Assembly: GCA_028284385.1 (NCBI GenBank)
Contig: JANQRT010000073.1
Span: forward strand, 62,001 to 126,000
Source: Opitutaceae bacterium
GTDB lineage: Bacteria; Verrucomicrobiota; Verrucomicrobiia; Opitutales; Opitutaceae
Length of the DNA stretch: 64,000 bases
Reading direction: 5' to 3'
The position numbers and the translations under genes are program-made. Every line of letters starts with the position of its first letter. Positions within the stretch are counted from its first letter, which is position 1. Under the pieces are notes generated by a model. It was given only the letters and a program-made list of their open reading frames with translations. It ran no database searches and was not told the origin of the DNA. Positions 46,575 through 54,708 of this stretch are shown here, in pieces.

Positions 46575-48332
46575 TCAGAAGAACCAGACGCTGAAGTAGG
46601 CCATCAGTCCGAGTATGATCAACGCGAACACCGCCCACCAGAATACCACGTTGCGGTACCAGCGATCCCCAAGATCGTTGAAGATATTCAACTTGGAGAA
46701 ATTCAAGGTCAGTTGATCGCTAACTTGCTCTCCAGAAGGAGCTGGCCGCATGCGACTAGCAAAGGCGCAAACCGCTACCGAACACACCCAAACGAAGGTC
46801 GCTTGCATGATAAAGGGGCGAAACAATTCCATAAAGCCGGAAACCTCTCCGACATCATTGGCATTGTAGTAAATTTTCAGATACACGCCAATCCCAAAAC
46901 CAGCAACGACTGCCCAGAAAGCGCCAAAACCGTTCACTCGGCGCGACAATACGCCCAGAATAAAAATTGCCGAAAACGGGGCGGCGAAAAACGCGTAAAG
47001 CAACTGGATATAGATAAACAGACTGCCCTCGAAGGATTTCACGAAGAACGCCATCACTATCGATACGACGAGTATCAATGTCGTGGATATCATACCTACG
47101 CGAACAAGCGATTTTTCCGTGGCATCGGGCCGCATCCAGCGCTTGTAGATGTCCAGCGTGAATACCGTGGAGGTGGAATTGAGGACCGAGTTGACGGTTG
47201 ATTGTATCGCTCCGAACAAGGCGGCGAGAATCAGTCCGCGCAGGCCAATCGGGATCAGTGTCCGCACCATATCCACGTAGGCTTGGTTCGACATCTCTTT
47301 GGCCACGCTCCACTCGTTCTCGTTCACAATGTCCGGCCGCAGAGCGAAGTAAATAAGCCCGGGCATTACGACCAGCGTGGGAAGCAAAATCTTCAGGTAG
47401 CCGGACATCACGATGCCCATCCGCGCATGCCAGCTATTTTTTGCCGCCAACACTCGCTGGATCATGAACTGATTCAACACATTGTACCAAATCCCCATCG
47501 TGATGAATCCGACGAACATGGTGATCCAGGGCGCAAACGGATGGTTGAGCGGCTGGATGATCGACATGCGGTTGTACTCGTTTGCACCCAAAATATTCTG
47601 ACCGACTTTTTCCAAGGCACTAGACCAAGCTTCGCCTCCCCCGCCCTGGTTTCTCTCCACCAAGACCCGCATTCCCTCGAAAATCGAACCACTGTCGCCA
47701 GACAAGGTATATAGGCCAATCATGCTAACTAAAAAGCCCCCCAGAAGCATGACGATCAAAGTGAAGAGATCCGTCCAAACCACTGATCGAAGACCGCCGT
47801 AGATCGCCCAGATCCCAGCCACTACGCCTATGCCCAAAATGCACAATTCCAGTGACCAGCCCATCAAGGTCTGCAAAGCAATACCTCCACCATATAAGAC
47901 CGCCGCCAGAAAGGCTACCACGTTGGAAATGATGGTCACTACGGCAAATATTTGGCGTATGGTGAAACTGAAGCGCTTCTCCAGAAATTCAGGAATCGTG
48001 AAGACCTTCGACGCCATGAGGAAAGGGATGAAGATCCAGATGAGAAAGGAGAAGGCCCAGATGTTCCCCCACTCCGACTTGGCAACGCAGATGCCGTAAA
48101 CAAAGGCCGCGCCTACCATGCCAATGAAGTGCTCGGCGCTGATGTTGGAGGCTATGAACGATCCGCCGACCGCATACCAAGGCAGCTCGCGTCCCGCGAG
48201 AAAGTAGTCTCCCGAATCCGATTTCTCCTTTCGACCCACCCACAATCCGATGCCGCAAAGCGCTAAAAAGTAGAGAGCGAACAGGGCATAATCGAACCAA
48301 TGGAGCTCAAATGATTGTAGTCCTTCTATCAT
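46575..48332 (-). CDS. Sodium:solute symporter (SSS/SGLT family)
   Basis: 585 residues, about 14 transmembrane helices. The N-terminus has DYALFALYFLALCGIGLWVG, followed by SDSGDYFLAGRELPWYAVGG and SNISAEHFIGMVGAAFVYGI, typical of the sugar-transporting SGLT branch. AALFGAIQSTVNSVLNSTST replaces the corresponding helix of the other SSS gene at 15414, so the two are not close duplicates. It follows the SDR gene at 46 bp on the same strand and is the last gene of the sulfatase/GH109-like/lipoprotein/SDR/SDR/SSS cluster. Likely role: sodium-driven uptake of the regulon's sugar or sugar acid. Confidence 0.92.
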   Translation of the reverse strand: MIEGLQSFELHWFDYALFALYFLALCGIGLWVGRKEKSDSGDYFLAGRELPWYAVGGSFIASNISAEHFIGMVGAAFVYGICVAKSEWGNIWAFSFLIWIFIPFLMASKVFTIPEFLEKRFSFTIRQIFAVVTIISNVVAFLAAVLYGGGIALQTLMGWSLELCILGIGVVAGIWAIYGGLRSVVWTDLFTLIVMLLGGFLVSMIGLYTLSGDSGSIFEGMRVLVERNQGGGGEAWSSALEKVGQNILGANEYNRMSIIQPLNHPFAPWITMFVGFITMGIWYNVLNQFMIQRVLAAKNSWHARMGIVMSGYLKILLPTLVVMPGLIYFALRPDIVNENEWSVAKEMSNQAYVDMVRTLIPIGLRGLILAALFGAIQSTVNSVLNSTSTVFTLDIYKRWMRPDATEKSLVRVGMISTTLILVVSIVMAFFVKSFEGSLFIYIQLLYAFFAAPFSAIFILGVLSRRVNGFGAFWAVVAGFGIGVYLKIYYNANDVGEVSGFMELFRPFIMQATFVWVCSVAVCAFASRMRPAPSGEQVSDQLTLNFSKLNIFNDLGDRWYRNVVFWWAVFALIILGLMAYFSVWFF

Positions 48333-48378
48333 TACAGGTAAGGAGTTTCATAGATAAGGCTGATCCGCCAGGCCGCCG

Positions 48379-49146
48379 TCACACGTGCAAGCCCCCGGAT
48401 ATATTAAGTTCGCAGCCCGTAACATGGCTTGCATGGTTCGACGTCAGGTAGAGAACGCTACCCGCCACCTCCTCCGGTTTTTCCAAGCGTCCCATCGGAA
48501 GTTTGCCTCGGGCCTGCTCAAGCAGCCGGTCTTCAGTCTCCCCCCTGTAATTCAGCTCCCCGCGAGTCGCAATCCAGCCCACCGTAATCCAGTTGGAGCG
48601 AATTTGATGCGGAGCCAAGGCCCTGGCCAACGCTTTGGTTAGGGTAAGCAGGGCTCCTTTAGAGGCCATGTAGGCGAGGCGGTCTAGGCTCTCAGGTCCG
48701 TTACGGTAAATCATGGTCGTTCCAATATTGATGATCGATCCTCCTCCCCTCGCCTTCATATGGGGAATCGCAGTCTTGCACAGAAGAGCGGGACCTCGTA
48801 TGTTCGTGGCGAATACAGAATCCCAATCATCGGCTTGCAAATCCTCGAAAAGGAACGAACCCAGATGAGCCGCGTTGTTCACCAGAATATCGATACCCCC
48901 GAAATGATCGACCGTCTGCTCGATCAGAGACACGCACTGGTTCTCGATTGACACATCGGCAGGTAAATAGTGGGCGACTCCGCCTGCGTTGCCAATTTCT
49001 TCGACAATCTTATCTCCTGGCGAGTGATTCCGACCCGATACAACAACGGACGCGCCAGCAGCCGCGAGTTTGCGGGCGATGACTTCCCCCAGCTCGCCTG
49101 TCGATCCAGTGACAACAGCTACCTTGCTTTTCAGAGCGTCACTCAT
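48379..49146 (-). CDS. SDR-family dehydrogenase with unusual motifs
   Basis: 255 residues, classical SDR length. The cofactor loop is TGSTGELG rather than the common TGxxxGIG. NNAAH (usual NNAG) follows, and the catalytic pair is YMASK. The usual Ser of the NISS segment appears as INIGTTM, with a few extra residues before the Tyr, so a Thr may take the Ser role. The C-terminus VTGCELNISGGLHV is of the normal G-E-x-x-x-x-x-G-G type. Predicted to oxidise a sugar or sugar acid with NAD(P) in the pathway that includes the IlvD/Edd dehydratase. It lies 37 bp after the second SDR and 46 bp before the symporter. Confidence 0.88.
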   Translation of the reverse strand: MSDALKSKVAVVTGSTGELGEVIARKLAAAGASVVVSGRNHSPGDKIVEEIGNAGGVAHYLPADVSIENQCVSLIEQTVDHFGGIDILVNNAAHLGSFLFEDLQADDWDSVFATNIRGPALLCKTAIPHMKARGGGSIINIGTTMIYRNGPESLDRLAYMASKGALLTLTKALARALAPHQIRSNWITVGWIATRGELNYRGETEDRLLEQARGKLPMGRLEKPEEVAGSVLYLTSNHASHVTGCELNISGGLHV

Positions 49147-49183
49147 TTATGGATACCCCAAAGGATGTCGGTCGACCTCCCGA

Positions 49184-49921
49184 TCATCGAACGTAAAGCC
49201 CTCCGTTAACGTCTATGGTTTCGCCGGTAATAAACTCGTTCTTGATGAGAAACTCGATTGCCGATGCTACGTCTTCCGCCTTGCCAAGGCATTTTAGGGG
49301 GGTCTTTTCAATCATGGTTTTCTTCACTTCCGGTGGTGTCAACTCGTCATGAAACGGCGTGTCAATCACCCCCGGAGCAACCGCATTAACGCGAATATCG
49401 GGACCAAGGTGCCCCGCAAGCCCGCGGGAAAAGGAATCGACGGCAGATTTGGCCGCCCCATAAGCAGGCGATCGTGGAGCTCCGTGTCGCATTGCGATCG
49501 AACTCAAATTGATGATACAGGGCTTAATTCCTTTACGCAAAAGCGGTAAACATAAGCGCGACATCATCATCACAGAATACACATTGAGCTCGAAGACTTT
49601 TTCCATGTAAGGCCAATCAAGATCCTCGACGGTTTTCTGGGCCACCATTGCTCCGGCATTATTCACCAGAACATCCAGATGGTCGCAGTTCTCGGATGCG
49701 AACTCGTGGAGCTTGCGACAACCCGCTTCCGTAGACAGATCGGCTTGAATAAGCCTAGCATTTCCGCCTCCTGATACGATTGAATCGGCAACCGCTTCCA
49801 CATCTTTTTGCGAAGAATTGTAATTGATGATTATCTCGTATTCTTTGCCAAGCAATCGAGCAGTTGCTGCTCCAATGCCTTTGCTGGCTCCAGTGATTAA
49901 CGCTATTTTTTCGCTTTTCAT
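49184..49921 (-). CDS. SDR-family dehydrogenase
   Basis: 245 residues with canonical motifs: TGASKGIG, NNAG, INLSS and YGAAK, and the tail ITGETIDVNGGLYV. The protein resembles FabG-like sugar dehydrogenases in general layout. With the neighbouring SDR, the dehydratase and the DapA-type lyase, it could perform either the first step (sugar to lactone) or the oxidation of the 2-keto-3-deoxy acid. The order of steps cannot be decided from sequence. Second-last but one gene of the minus-strand operon-like cluster; the lipoprotein gene lies 159 bp upstream. Confidence 0.9.
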   Translation of the reverse strand: MKSEKIALITGASKGIGAATARLLGKEYEIIINYNSSQKDVEAVADSIVSGGGNARLIQADLSTEAGCRKLHEFASENCDHLDVLVNNAGAMVAQKTVEDLDWPYMEKVFELNVYSVMMMSRLCLPLLRKGIKPCIINLSSIAMRHGAPRSPAYGAAKSAVDSFSRGLAGHLGPDIRVNAVAPGVIDTPFHDELTPPEVKKTMIEKTPLKCLGKAEDVASAIEFLIKNEFITGETIDVNGGLYVR

Positions 49922-50080
49922 ATGCGGAGGTTGCGGCGAGAAAAGCTTACGGCCAGGGCCGCTCAGATTTTAAAGTCAGGCGCATTTTAGAGACGGTGCC
50001 ACTTCGGGATGTATGCTTGCTGCCTATACAAGTGAAACAGGCTACAGAAATATTAGTAAACTTAGCTGTGATCGTAAGGA

Positions 50081-50779
50081 TCATAAGGCTACCTGAATGC
50101 GAGTTATCAGATTGCGTGCAGATGAGATGCCGCTCAGATCGGAATTCAACTCACTCACGAACCATTCCTGCTCGGTACGTCCTATGAGCTTTGCTTCGGT
50201 AACTACTTCAGCGCTGAAGTCGATTTCTCCACGGTAAACGATGGAAGGCTGCCCGTTGCCAAAGCGATCTTCTTGAAATCCGAAATACTGCGGAAACGCC
50301 TCGTTAAAATCACCCGAAACGTTCACTTCCACATAATAGCTCCACTGTTCCCCACCCTCTATTCGAACGGCACAGTCATGCGCTTGCATGGGAGTCGGTC
50401 CGGTTATAGCATCAGGCACCGGATTTCGGTGGGTAGGCCCGATCCCGTCTCCCTGCTCAATACCGTACCGACTTACCCAATACGGTAATGCCACTGGACA
50501 ACCGACTCGCCCTTCCCAGGTATCCGTTCCAGTATCCTGAGTGACCCACGCAGTACGTATCTCGCCGGTCAGATCATTCTCCAACCAAATGGCAAACTGC
50601 GGTGGTTCGGCCCAATTGGTCATGATGTACTGGTCGCGATTTAGGTAGAGATAGAATCGAACTTCACTAGGGCCGCTAGAATCAGGCGCCGTTTGGGTGC
50701 TGCTGACACAACCTGCCAATATCGAAACGCAGATCAATCCAGCTAAAAATCGAAGGACCAACTTACCATTGAATTGCAT
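50081..50779 (-). CDS. Lipoprotein, possibly DUF2271-like
   Basis: 232 residues with a clear lipoprotein signal: charged start, hydrophobic core and lipobox LAGC (Cys24), followed by SSTQ, with no Asp at +2. The mature part is beta-rich. PQFAIWLENDLTGEIRTAWV resembles the AVWIED-type opening of DUF2271 periplasmic proteins, and DAITGPTP and NGQPSIVYRGEIDF are further distinctive segments. I cannot give a function. It lies 33 bp after the GH109-like gene on the same strand, so it belongs to that cluster. Confidence 0.7.
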   Translation of the reverse strand: MQFNGKLVLRFLAGLICVSILAGCVSSTQTAPDSSGPSEVRFYLYLNRDQYIMTNWAEPPQFAIWLENDLTGEIRTAWVTQDTGTDTWEGRVGCPVALPYWVSRYGIEQGDGIGPTHRNPVPDAITGPTPMQAHDCAVRIEGGEQWSYYVEVNVSGDFNEAFPQYFGFQEDRFGNGQPSIVYRGEIDFSAEVVTEAKLIGRTEQEWFVSELNSDLSGISSARNLITRIQVAL

Positions 50780-50812
50780 GTAGCGCGTCGAATCGGAAAC
50801 GGAAATTACAAG

Positions 50813-52219
50813 TCAGGTGAGATAGGTTACCAGTGGCTGGCGATGTTCCCACTTGCCACGAGTAAAGTCCGGCACATCGACCGCTTTGCTCCGATTACGG
50901 GCAGACTCCTCTGAAGCCTCCAAAATACAGCTCCAGGCCCCCAGATCATACACGTCGATGTCAGGGTAGTCGCCGCGGTTCATAGACTTCACCAGACGAT
51001 AGAGCATAACGTAGTCGCCACCTCCATGGCCACTCGTTTTAGCCAATTCCCCTTTTTCCTTCCAGTCGACGTGCTGGTATTTCTCAAAGTAGTTCGAAAG
51101 GGGTTCCCACTCGCGTCGAGGACTGCGAACGCGTGTTCGTTCACCTGTTTTCCGATCCACCAATCCGCGCGGCACTGACCAGTCGCCTGGACTGTGACCG
51201 CCAATATGTACTCGCCGCTCGGTATGTTCGTAAATACCGTTACCAGCTTGCAGACGGAAATAGTGGCGGTAGGGCCTGGGAAGACGAGTATCGTGTATCA
51301 GCGAAAGGGATTTTCCTTTTTTGGTGGCAATCATGGTATTGCTCACATCTGCCATCATAGGCGGGTTTTTGGCAAAGGGATGCTCGTCTCCGAAAAAGCG
51401 TTTAGCATAGAGTTGATAGGACTTTCCCCACACCCCCATGGAGACAAGATAGTCAAACGCATCACCGCGATTAACGCCCAGCCATTGCGCCGCGGGTCCG
51501 GCAAAGTGACTCGCGTACACGTTGCCCCAATGATCCACGACACCCTTACCTGCAAAACTAAGAGTGCCATCCGCATTGAAGTTGTAGTAAAGAGCTTCCT
51601 TCTGATAACCAGCATAAATATGCAAGGGATCGCCGAATAGCCCTTGCTGGATCAAATTGTAGACAGTCATGATCTCGCGGGAGTAACAGTAGTTCTCCAT
51701 GCACATGCAGTGCTTGCCGGTTTTCTCGGAGAGTTCGACCAGTTCCCAGCATTCGTCTATGGTCTGAACACCTGGAACTTCAGTCGTAACGTGGATGCCG
51801 GCCTTCATGGAATCAACACACATAGGTCCATGCCATTCCCACGGAGTCATTACAAGAACTAGGTCACAATTGCCATCCTCGTACATCCGACGATAATCGT
51901 ATTCGCCACGTGAATACCCCTTGGGCTTATCCTGACCTGCTTCCATAACCCAACGCTGCCCACGCTCAACACGAGCCTCAATCAAGTCGCACACGCCGGT
52001 CACCTGACAGTTCTCGAGCCGCAACAATTGTTTCAGTAAGGAACTACCTCGATTTCCTACGCCGACAACGCCGATGCGGACATTCTCTATAGGTTCAAAG
52101 TTGCCCAGCTCTCCCCTTGGCTGTTCATGATGAGCGCCGAACGACCGAAACGGCTGATTTAGCACGGCAATGCTAGCACTGCCTAAGGCCGCTTTGGTGA
52201 TGAAGTCTTTTCGATTCAT
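50813..52219 (-). CDS. Gfo/Idh/MocA-fold protein, GH109-like
   Basis: 468 residues with a Tat-like leader (NRKDFITKAALGSASIAV; Arg-Lys rather than Arg-Arg). The Rossmann loop is GVVGVGNRGSS. The sequence follows GH109 alpha-N-acetylgalactosaminidases closely: TPWEWH, SMKAGIHVTTEVPG, DECWELVELSEKTG, ENYCYSREIM, LIHDTRLPRPY, GHGGGDY, DVYDLGAWSCI and VPDFTRGKW. GH109 enzymes use bound NAD+ to cleave alpha-linked GalNAc by an elimination mechanism, but many relatives act on other glycosides, so the substrate stays open. Export with a bound cofactor fits the Tat-like leader. A perfect operator palindrome lies 168 bp upstream. Confidence 0.85.
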   Translation of the reverse strand: MNRKDFITKAALGSASIAVLNQPFRSFGAHHEQPRGELGNFEPIENVRIGVVGVGNRGSSLLKQLLRLENCQVTGVCDLIEARVERGQRWVMEAGQDKPKGYSRGEYDYRRMYEDGNCDLVLVMTPWEWHGPMCVDSMKAGIHVTTEVPGVQTIDECWELVELSEKTGKHCMCMENYCYSREIMTVYNLIQQGLFGDPLHIYAGYQKEALYYNFNADGTLSFAGKGVVDHWGNVYASHFAGPAAQWLGVNRGDAFDYLVSMGVWGKSYQLYAKRFFGDEHPFAKNPPMMADVSNTMIATKKGKSLSLIHDTRLPRPYRHYFRLQAGNGIYEHTERRVHIGGHSPGDWSVPRGLVDRKTGERTRVRSPRREWEPLSNYFEKYQHVDWKEKGELAKTSGHGGGDYVMLYRLVKSMNRGDYPDIDVYDLGAWSCILEASEESARNRSKAVDVPDFTRGKWEHRQPLVTYLT

Positions 52220-52386
52220 GTCGTATCTCCTTTTTCATATTTTTCAGCGGCTGCATCGACCTCGCGAGCCCATCCGATCTTTGGATAAAGACAGCAATCT
52301 GGTTTGCTCTAGAGTAAACACAGACTGATCGGCAGCGTACCTACGCCTACAACTTATGGAAACGTGAATTATCGAGGAGGCAAATT

Positions 52387-52406
52387 CATTACAACTCGTT
52401 GTAATG
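52387..52406. promoter_or_regulatory. Predicted LacI operator (right-hand regulon)
   Basis: CATTACAA-CTCG-TTGTAATG is a perfect palindrome with 8-bp arms, the same spacing and core as the three TTTCxCAA-TTCG elements. It lies in the 244-bp gap between the sulfatase stop and the GH109-like start and probably controls the GH109-like/lipoprotein/SDR/SDR/symporter genes. Confidence 0.65.
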
Positions 52407-52463
52407 CCACTTGCGTATTGAGAAAAACAAAAGACAGGAAGTCTCTAGGTTTTGGGATAGGTT

Positions 52464-53978
52464 CTAGTTTCTCATGAGCCAGCTAGGCTTCTCCCTAGTC
52501 TCTTCCAAACGACGTTCAGGAGAAAAATGAAGGTTAGTTTGAGGAACCTCACATCCCACAGCAGCTATCCAATCGTGAAGCCGTTTTCTTAATCGAGAGG
52601 CCAATTCGGGGTTCGCCAAAGCCAGGTTATCTGTTTCTCCAATGTCAGTTCTTAGATTGTAAAGCTCCAAGAGCGAGTCTTCATGCAACTGGCCACCGTC
52701 GTCTACACGGTCGCCGAAAAACTCGATCAATTTGTATTCACCAGCACGGATACTGGCAGAAGGCGTCAGCCCCCATCGCAAATCGTAGAACGGGTAGTAT
52801 TGAAATATTGGGCGCGTAGCAAACCTTCCCTTGGAATCGCCATCAAGCAGCTCCCATAAATTCTCTCCATCCAGGACATGCCCTTCGGGGGGCTTCGCGC
52901 CGGCAACAGCAAAGAATGTAGGAGCCATGTCGACAATGTGGGCCGGAGCTTCAATACGTTGACCAGGCGTGATCCGACCAGGCCAGCGAATGATGAAAGG
53001 CACCCGAATACCACCTTCGTATACGCTACCCTTCCCCATTCTCAAGGGAGCGTTGTCATACTCTCTTGTCGATATTGAGAGTTTGGGCAGGGTTCCAGCC
53101 TCGCTAGTCGCGGTGTTGAAATCGAACTTCTCATCGACGCCCCCATTGTCGCTGGTGAAGATAACGATCGTATCATCAGCCTCTCCCATACTTTGCAGCG
53201 CTTGCATCAAGCGCCCGATGGAATGATCTATGTGCTCCAGCCCAGCGAGATAGACGGCTCGGTTGGGACCTTCGTCGCCATATCCCATTCCTCGATAACG
53301 ATCCGTCAATGCTGACGGAGCATACACTTTGCCGTGAATCATGTGATGTGAAAGAAAACAGAACCAGGGCCGGTCCCGGTTTTTGGATATAAAGGCGATT
53401 GCTTGATCGGTAAGTTCGTCAACCCCACGATCATTTCCCTCTTTGAATTCCGATGGAGGCAGAAGAGGCGGAGCGTAGTCGAATCCATAATAATGAGAGG
53501 CTTCCGGCTCCAAGCCCAGGTAAGTTCCGTCTTCGTTCGCCGTCAAATGCCACTTCCCCACGATCGCTGTCGCGTATCCAGCCTCCTGAAGCCCTTTGGC
53601 AATGGTGAACTTTTCGCGAGGAAAGTTTTCGGCAAAAGGCGCTTCAGCGACCCGAGCCCAAGGATAGCCATACCATGGCAAAACATGCCAGAGCCGATGA
53701 CGCGCCGTGTATTGACCTGTCATAAAACTCGCCCGCGTCGGCGAACACTGGGAAGTCACATAGAAATCGCTAAAAAGCGCCCCCTCGCTAGCCAGCCTGT
53801 CGAGATGAGGTGTTGGAACGCGTTTACCGCCGTATGAACCCAGTGTCGGCCACCCCTGGTCATCGGTCAGAACGAAGAGAATGTTCGGCCTTTCCGACTC
53901 GGCCAGCAAGCTCGACGAAACGCCTAGGGTCGTAACAACGAATAGGAGAAAGGATCGAATTGCAGTCGACATAGACAT
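52464..53978 (-). CDS. Exported type I sulfatase
   Basis: 504 residues with a signal peptide (about 1-26, ending LLAES). RPNILFVLTDDQGWPTLGSY carries the metal site, CSPTR (Cys78) the formylglycine motif, AIVGKWHLT and FTSDNGGVDE further active-site segments, and YNLRTDIGETDNLA the C-terminal signature. It should act in the periplasm or at the surface. The GH109-like gene follows on the same strand after 244 bp with its own operator candidate. The upstream side is a 730-bp gap before the receptor stop; an inverted repeat CGCAATGATTGCG lies at 54101-54113. Confidence 0.92.
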   Translation of the reverse strand: MSMSTAIRSFLLFVVTTLGVSSSLLAESERPNILFVLTDDQGWPTLGSYGGKRVPTPHLDRLASEGALFSDFYVTSQCSPTRASFMTGQYTARHRLWHVLPWYGYPWARVAEAPFAENFPREKFTIAKGLQEAGYATAIVGKWHLTANEDGTYLGLEPEASHYYGFDYAPPLLPPSEFKEGNDRGVDELTDQAIAFISKNRDRPWFCFLSHHMIHGKVYAPSALTDRYRGMGYGDEGPNRAVYLAGLEHIDHSIGRLMQALQSMGEADDTIVIFTSDNGGVDEKFDFNTATSEAGTLPKLSISTREYDNAPLRMGKGSVYEGGIRVPFIIRWPGRITPGQRIEAPAHIVDMAPTFFAVAGAKPPEGHVLDGENLWELLDGDSKGRFATRPIFQYYPFYDLRWGLTPSASIRAGEYKLIEFFGDRVDDGGQLHEDSLLELYNLRTDIGETDNLALANPELASRLRKRLHDWIAAVGCEVPQTNLHFSPERRLEETREKPSWLMRN

Positions 53979-54473
53979 GATAGAATTAAGTGACTAGGAA
54001 TTTTGATGCCCTGCGATGACGTGACGCGTAACGTCCAGGCTTCCTTGAAAAGGGCTGATTGATTTGGGAAGCGTCTTCAAGGTTATCAAAAAGCTGCAAG
54101 CGCAATGATTGCGATAAAAAGTTTCGCGATGCCCAATCATTCGAAAGCAAAGATCTGTTCCATGATTACATTTCATCGTTTATCCAACTTAAGCGAACTT
54201 GATCCAAGCCATAATGCCTCCTAGGAAAAAATAGAAAACACCACAGATTGTAAACCCTCGCGCGCTGAATCCAGCTAGTCATTGGATTCAACCTCAATCC
54301 TCGACAGAAACTCGATGGGGAGCATGCTGGAGACGTATTCATAATTTGGGGTTTCAGTAGCGACCCGAGAGGGATCTAATGGCCTCCTTCACATCTTGTT
54401 GCGAATAATCGAAAGCCGCTATTCGAGCAAAGAGGGGAGATCGTGAAGGAATGCATTCTCATGATTCCCTCCG

Positions 54474-54617
54474 CTAGCGATTCCTCATGTACTCTTCCCA
54501 ATTATCATCCGAGCAGCGGGCTTTGATAAGCATGTGCCGACGCTCGAACGCTCCCGGATCGTTGGTCGTGCGTGAATCCCCCGCTCCCCGTAGCTCGTCC
54601 TCCAACCCCTGATTCAT
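54474..54617 (-). pseudogene. Short open frame, possible fragment of a lost gene
   Basis: 47 codons beginning MNQGLEDELRGAGDSRTTND and ending NWEEYMRNR. The composition (mixed charged, Trp, Tyr, no repeats) and the LEDELRGAGDSR segment look protein-like and faintly recall C-terminal tails of sulfatases (LxxELxxxGDPR). It could be a remnant or a very small gene. The identification is tentative. Confidence 0.25.
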
Positions 54618-54640
54618 CACGAAATTCTCGATACGGCTTA

Positions 54641-54686
54641 TAAAAATGAATCAGCCCCCGCAACCCGACAGGGACTGATGTTCATT
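54641..54686 (-). terminator. Rho-independent terminator of the receptor gene
   Basis: On the minus strand the stem AATGAACATCAGTCCC pairs with GGGGGCTGATTCATT (one bulge and one G-T or mismatch), followed by TTTA. It starts 23 bp after the stop codon of the receptor at 54709. Confidence 0.65.
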
Positions 54687-54708
54687 ATGATATTAAAGTG
54701 CAGACACT

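Larger units (their letters stand above)
53979..54708. other. Longest gene-free stretch, with a decayed frame and a terminator
   Basis: 730 bp between the receptor stop and the sulfatase start, both on the minus strand. It contains the short inverted repeat CGCAATGATTGCG (54101-54113), a 47-codon minus-strand frame that may be a gene fragment (54474-54617), and the receptor terminator (54641-54686). I recognise no complete gene. Confidence 0.5.

Noticed and set aside
50813..52219. Plain sugar oxidoreductase (Gfo/Idh/MocA) as the sole annotation
   Set aside because: The segments TPWEWH, EVPG, ENYCYSRE and GHGGGDY follow GH109 members, which are glycosidases built on this fold.
54101..54113. 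CGCAATGATTGCG upstream of the sulfatase at 53978 as a fifth regulon operator
   Set aside because: The spacing between arms is 3 bp instead of 4 and the core TTCG is absent, so I did not count it.
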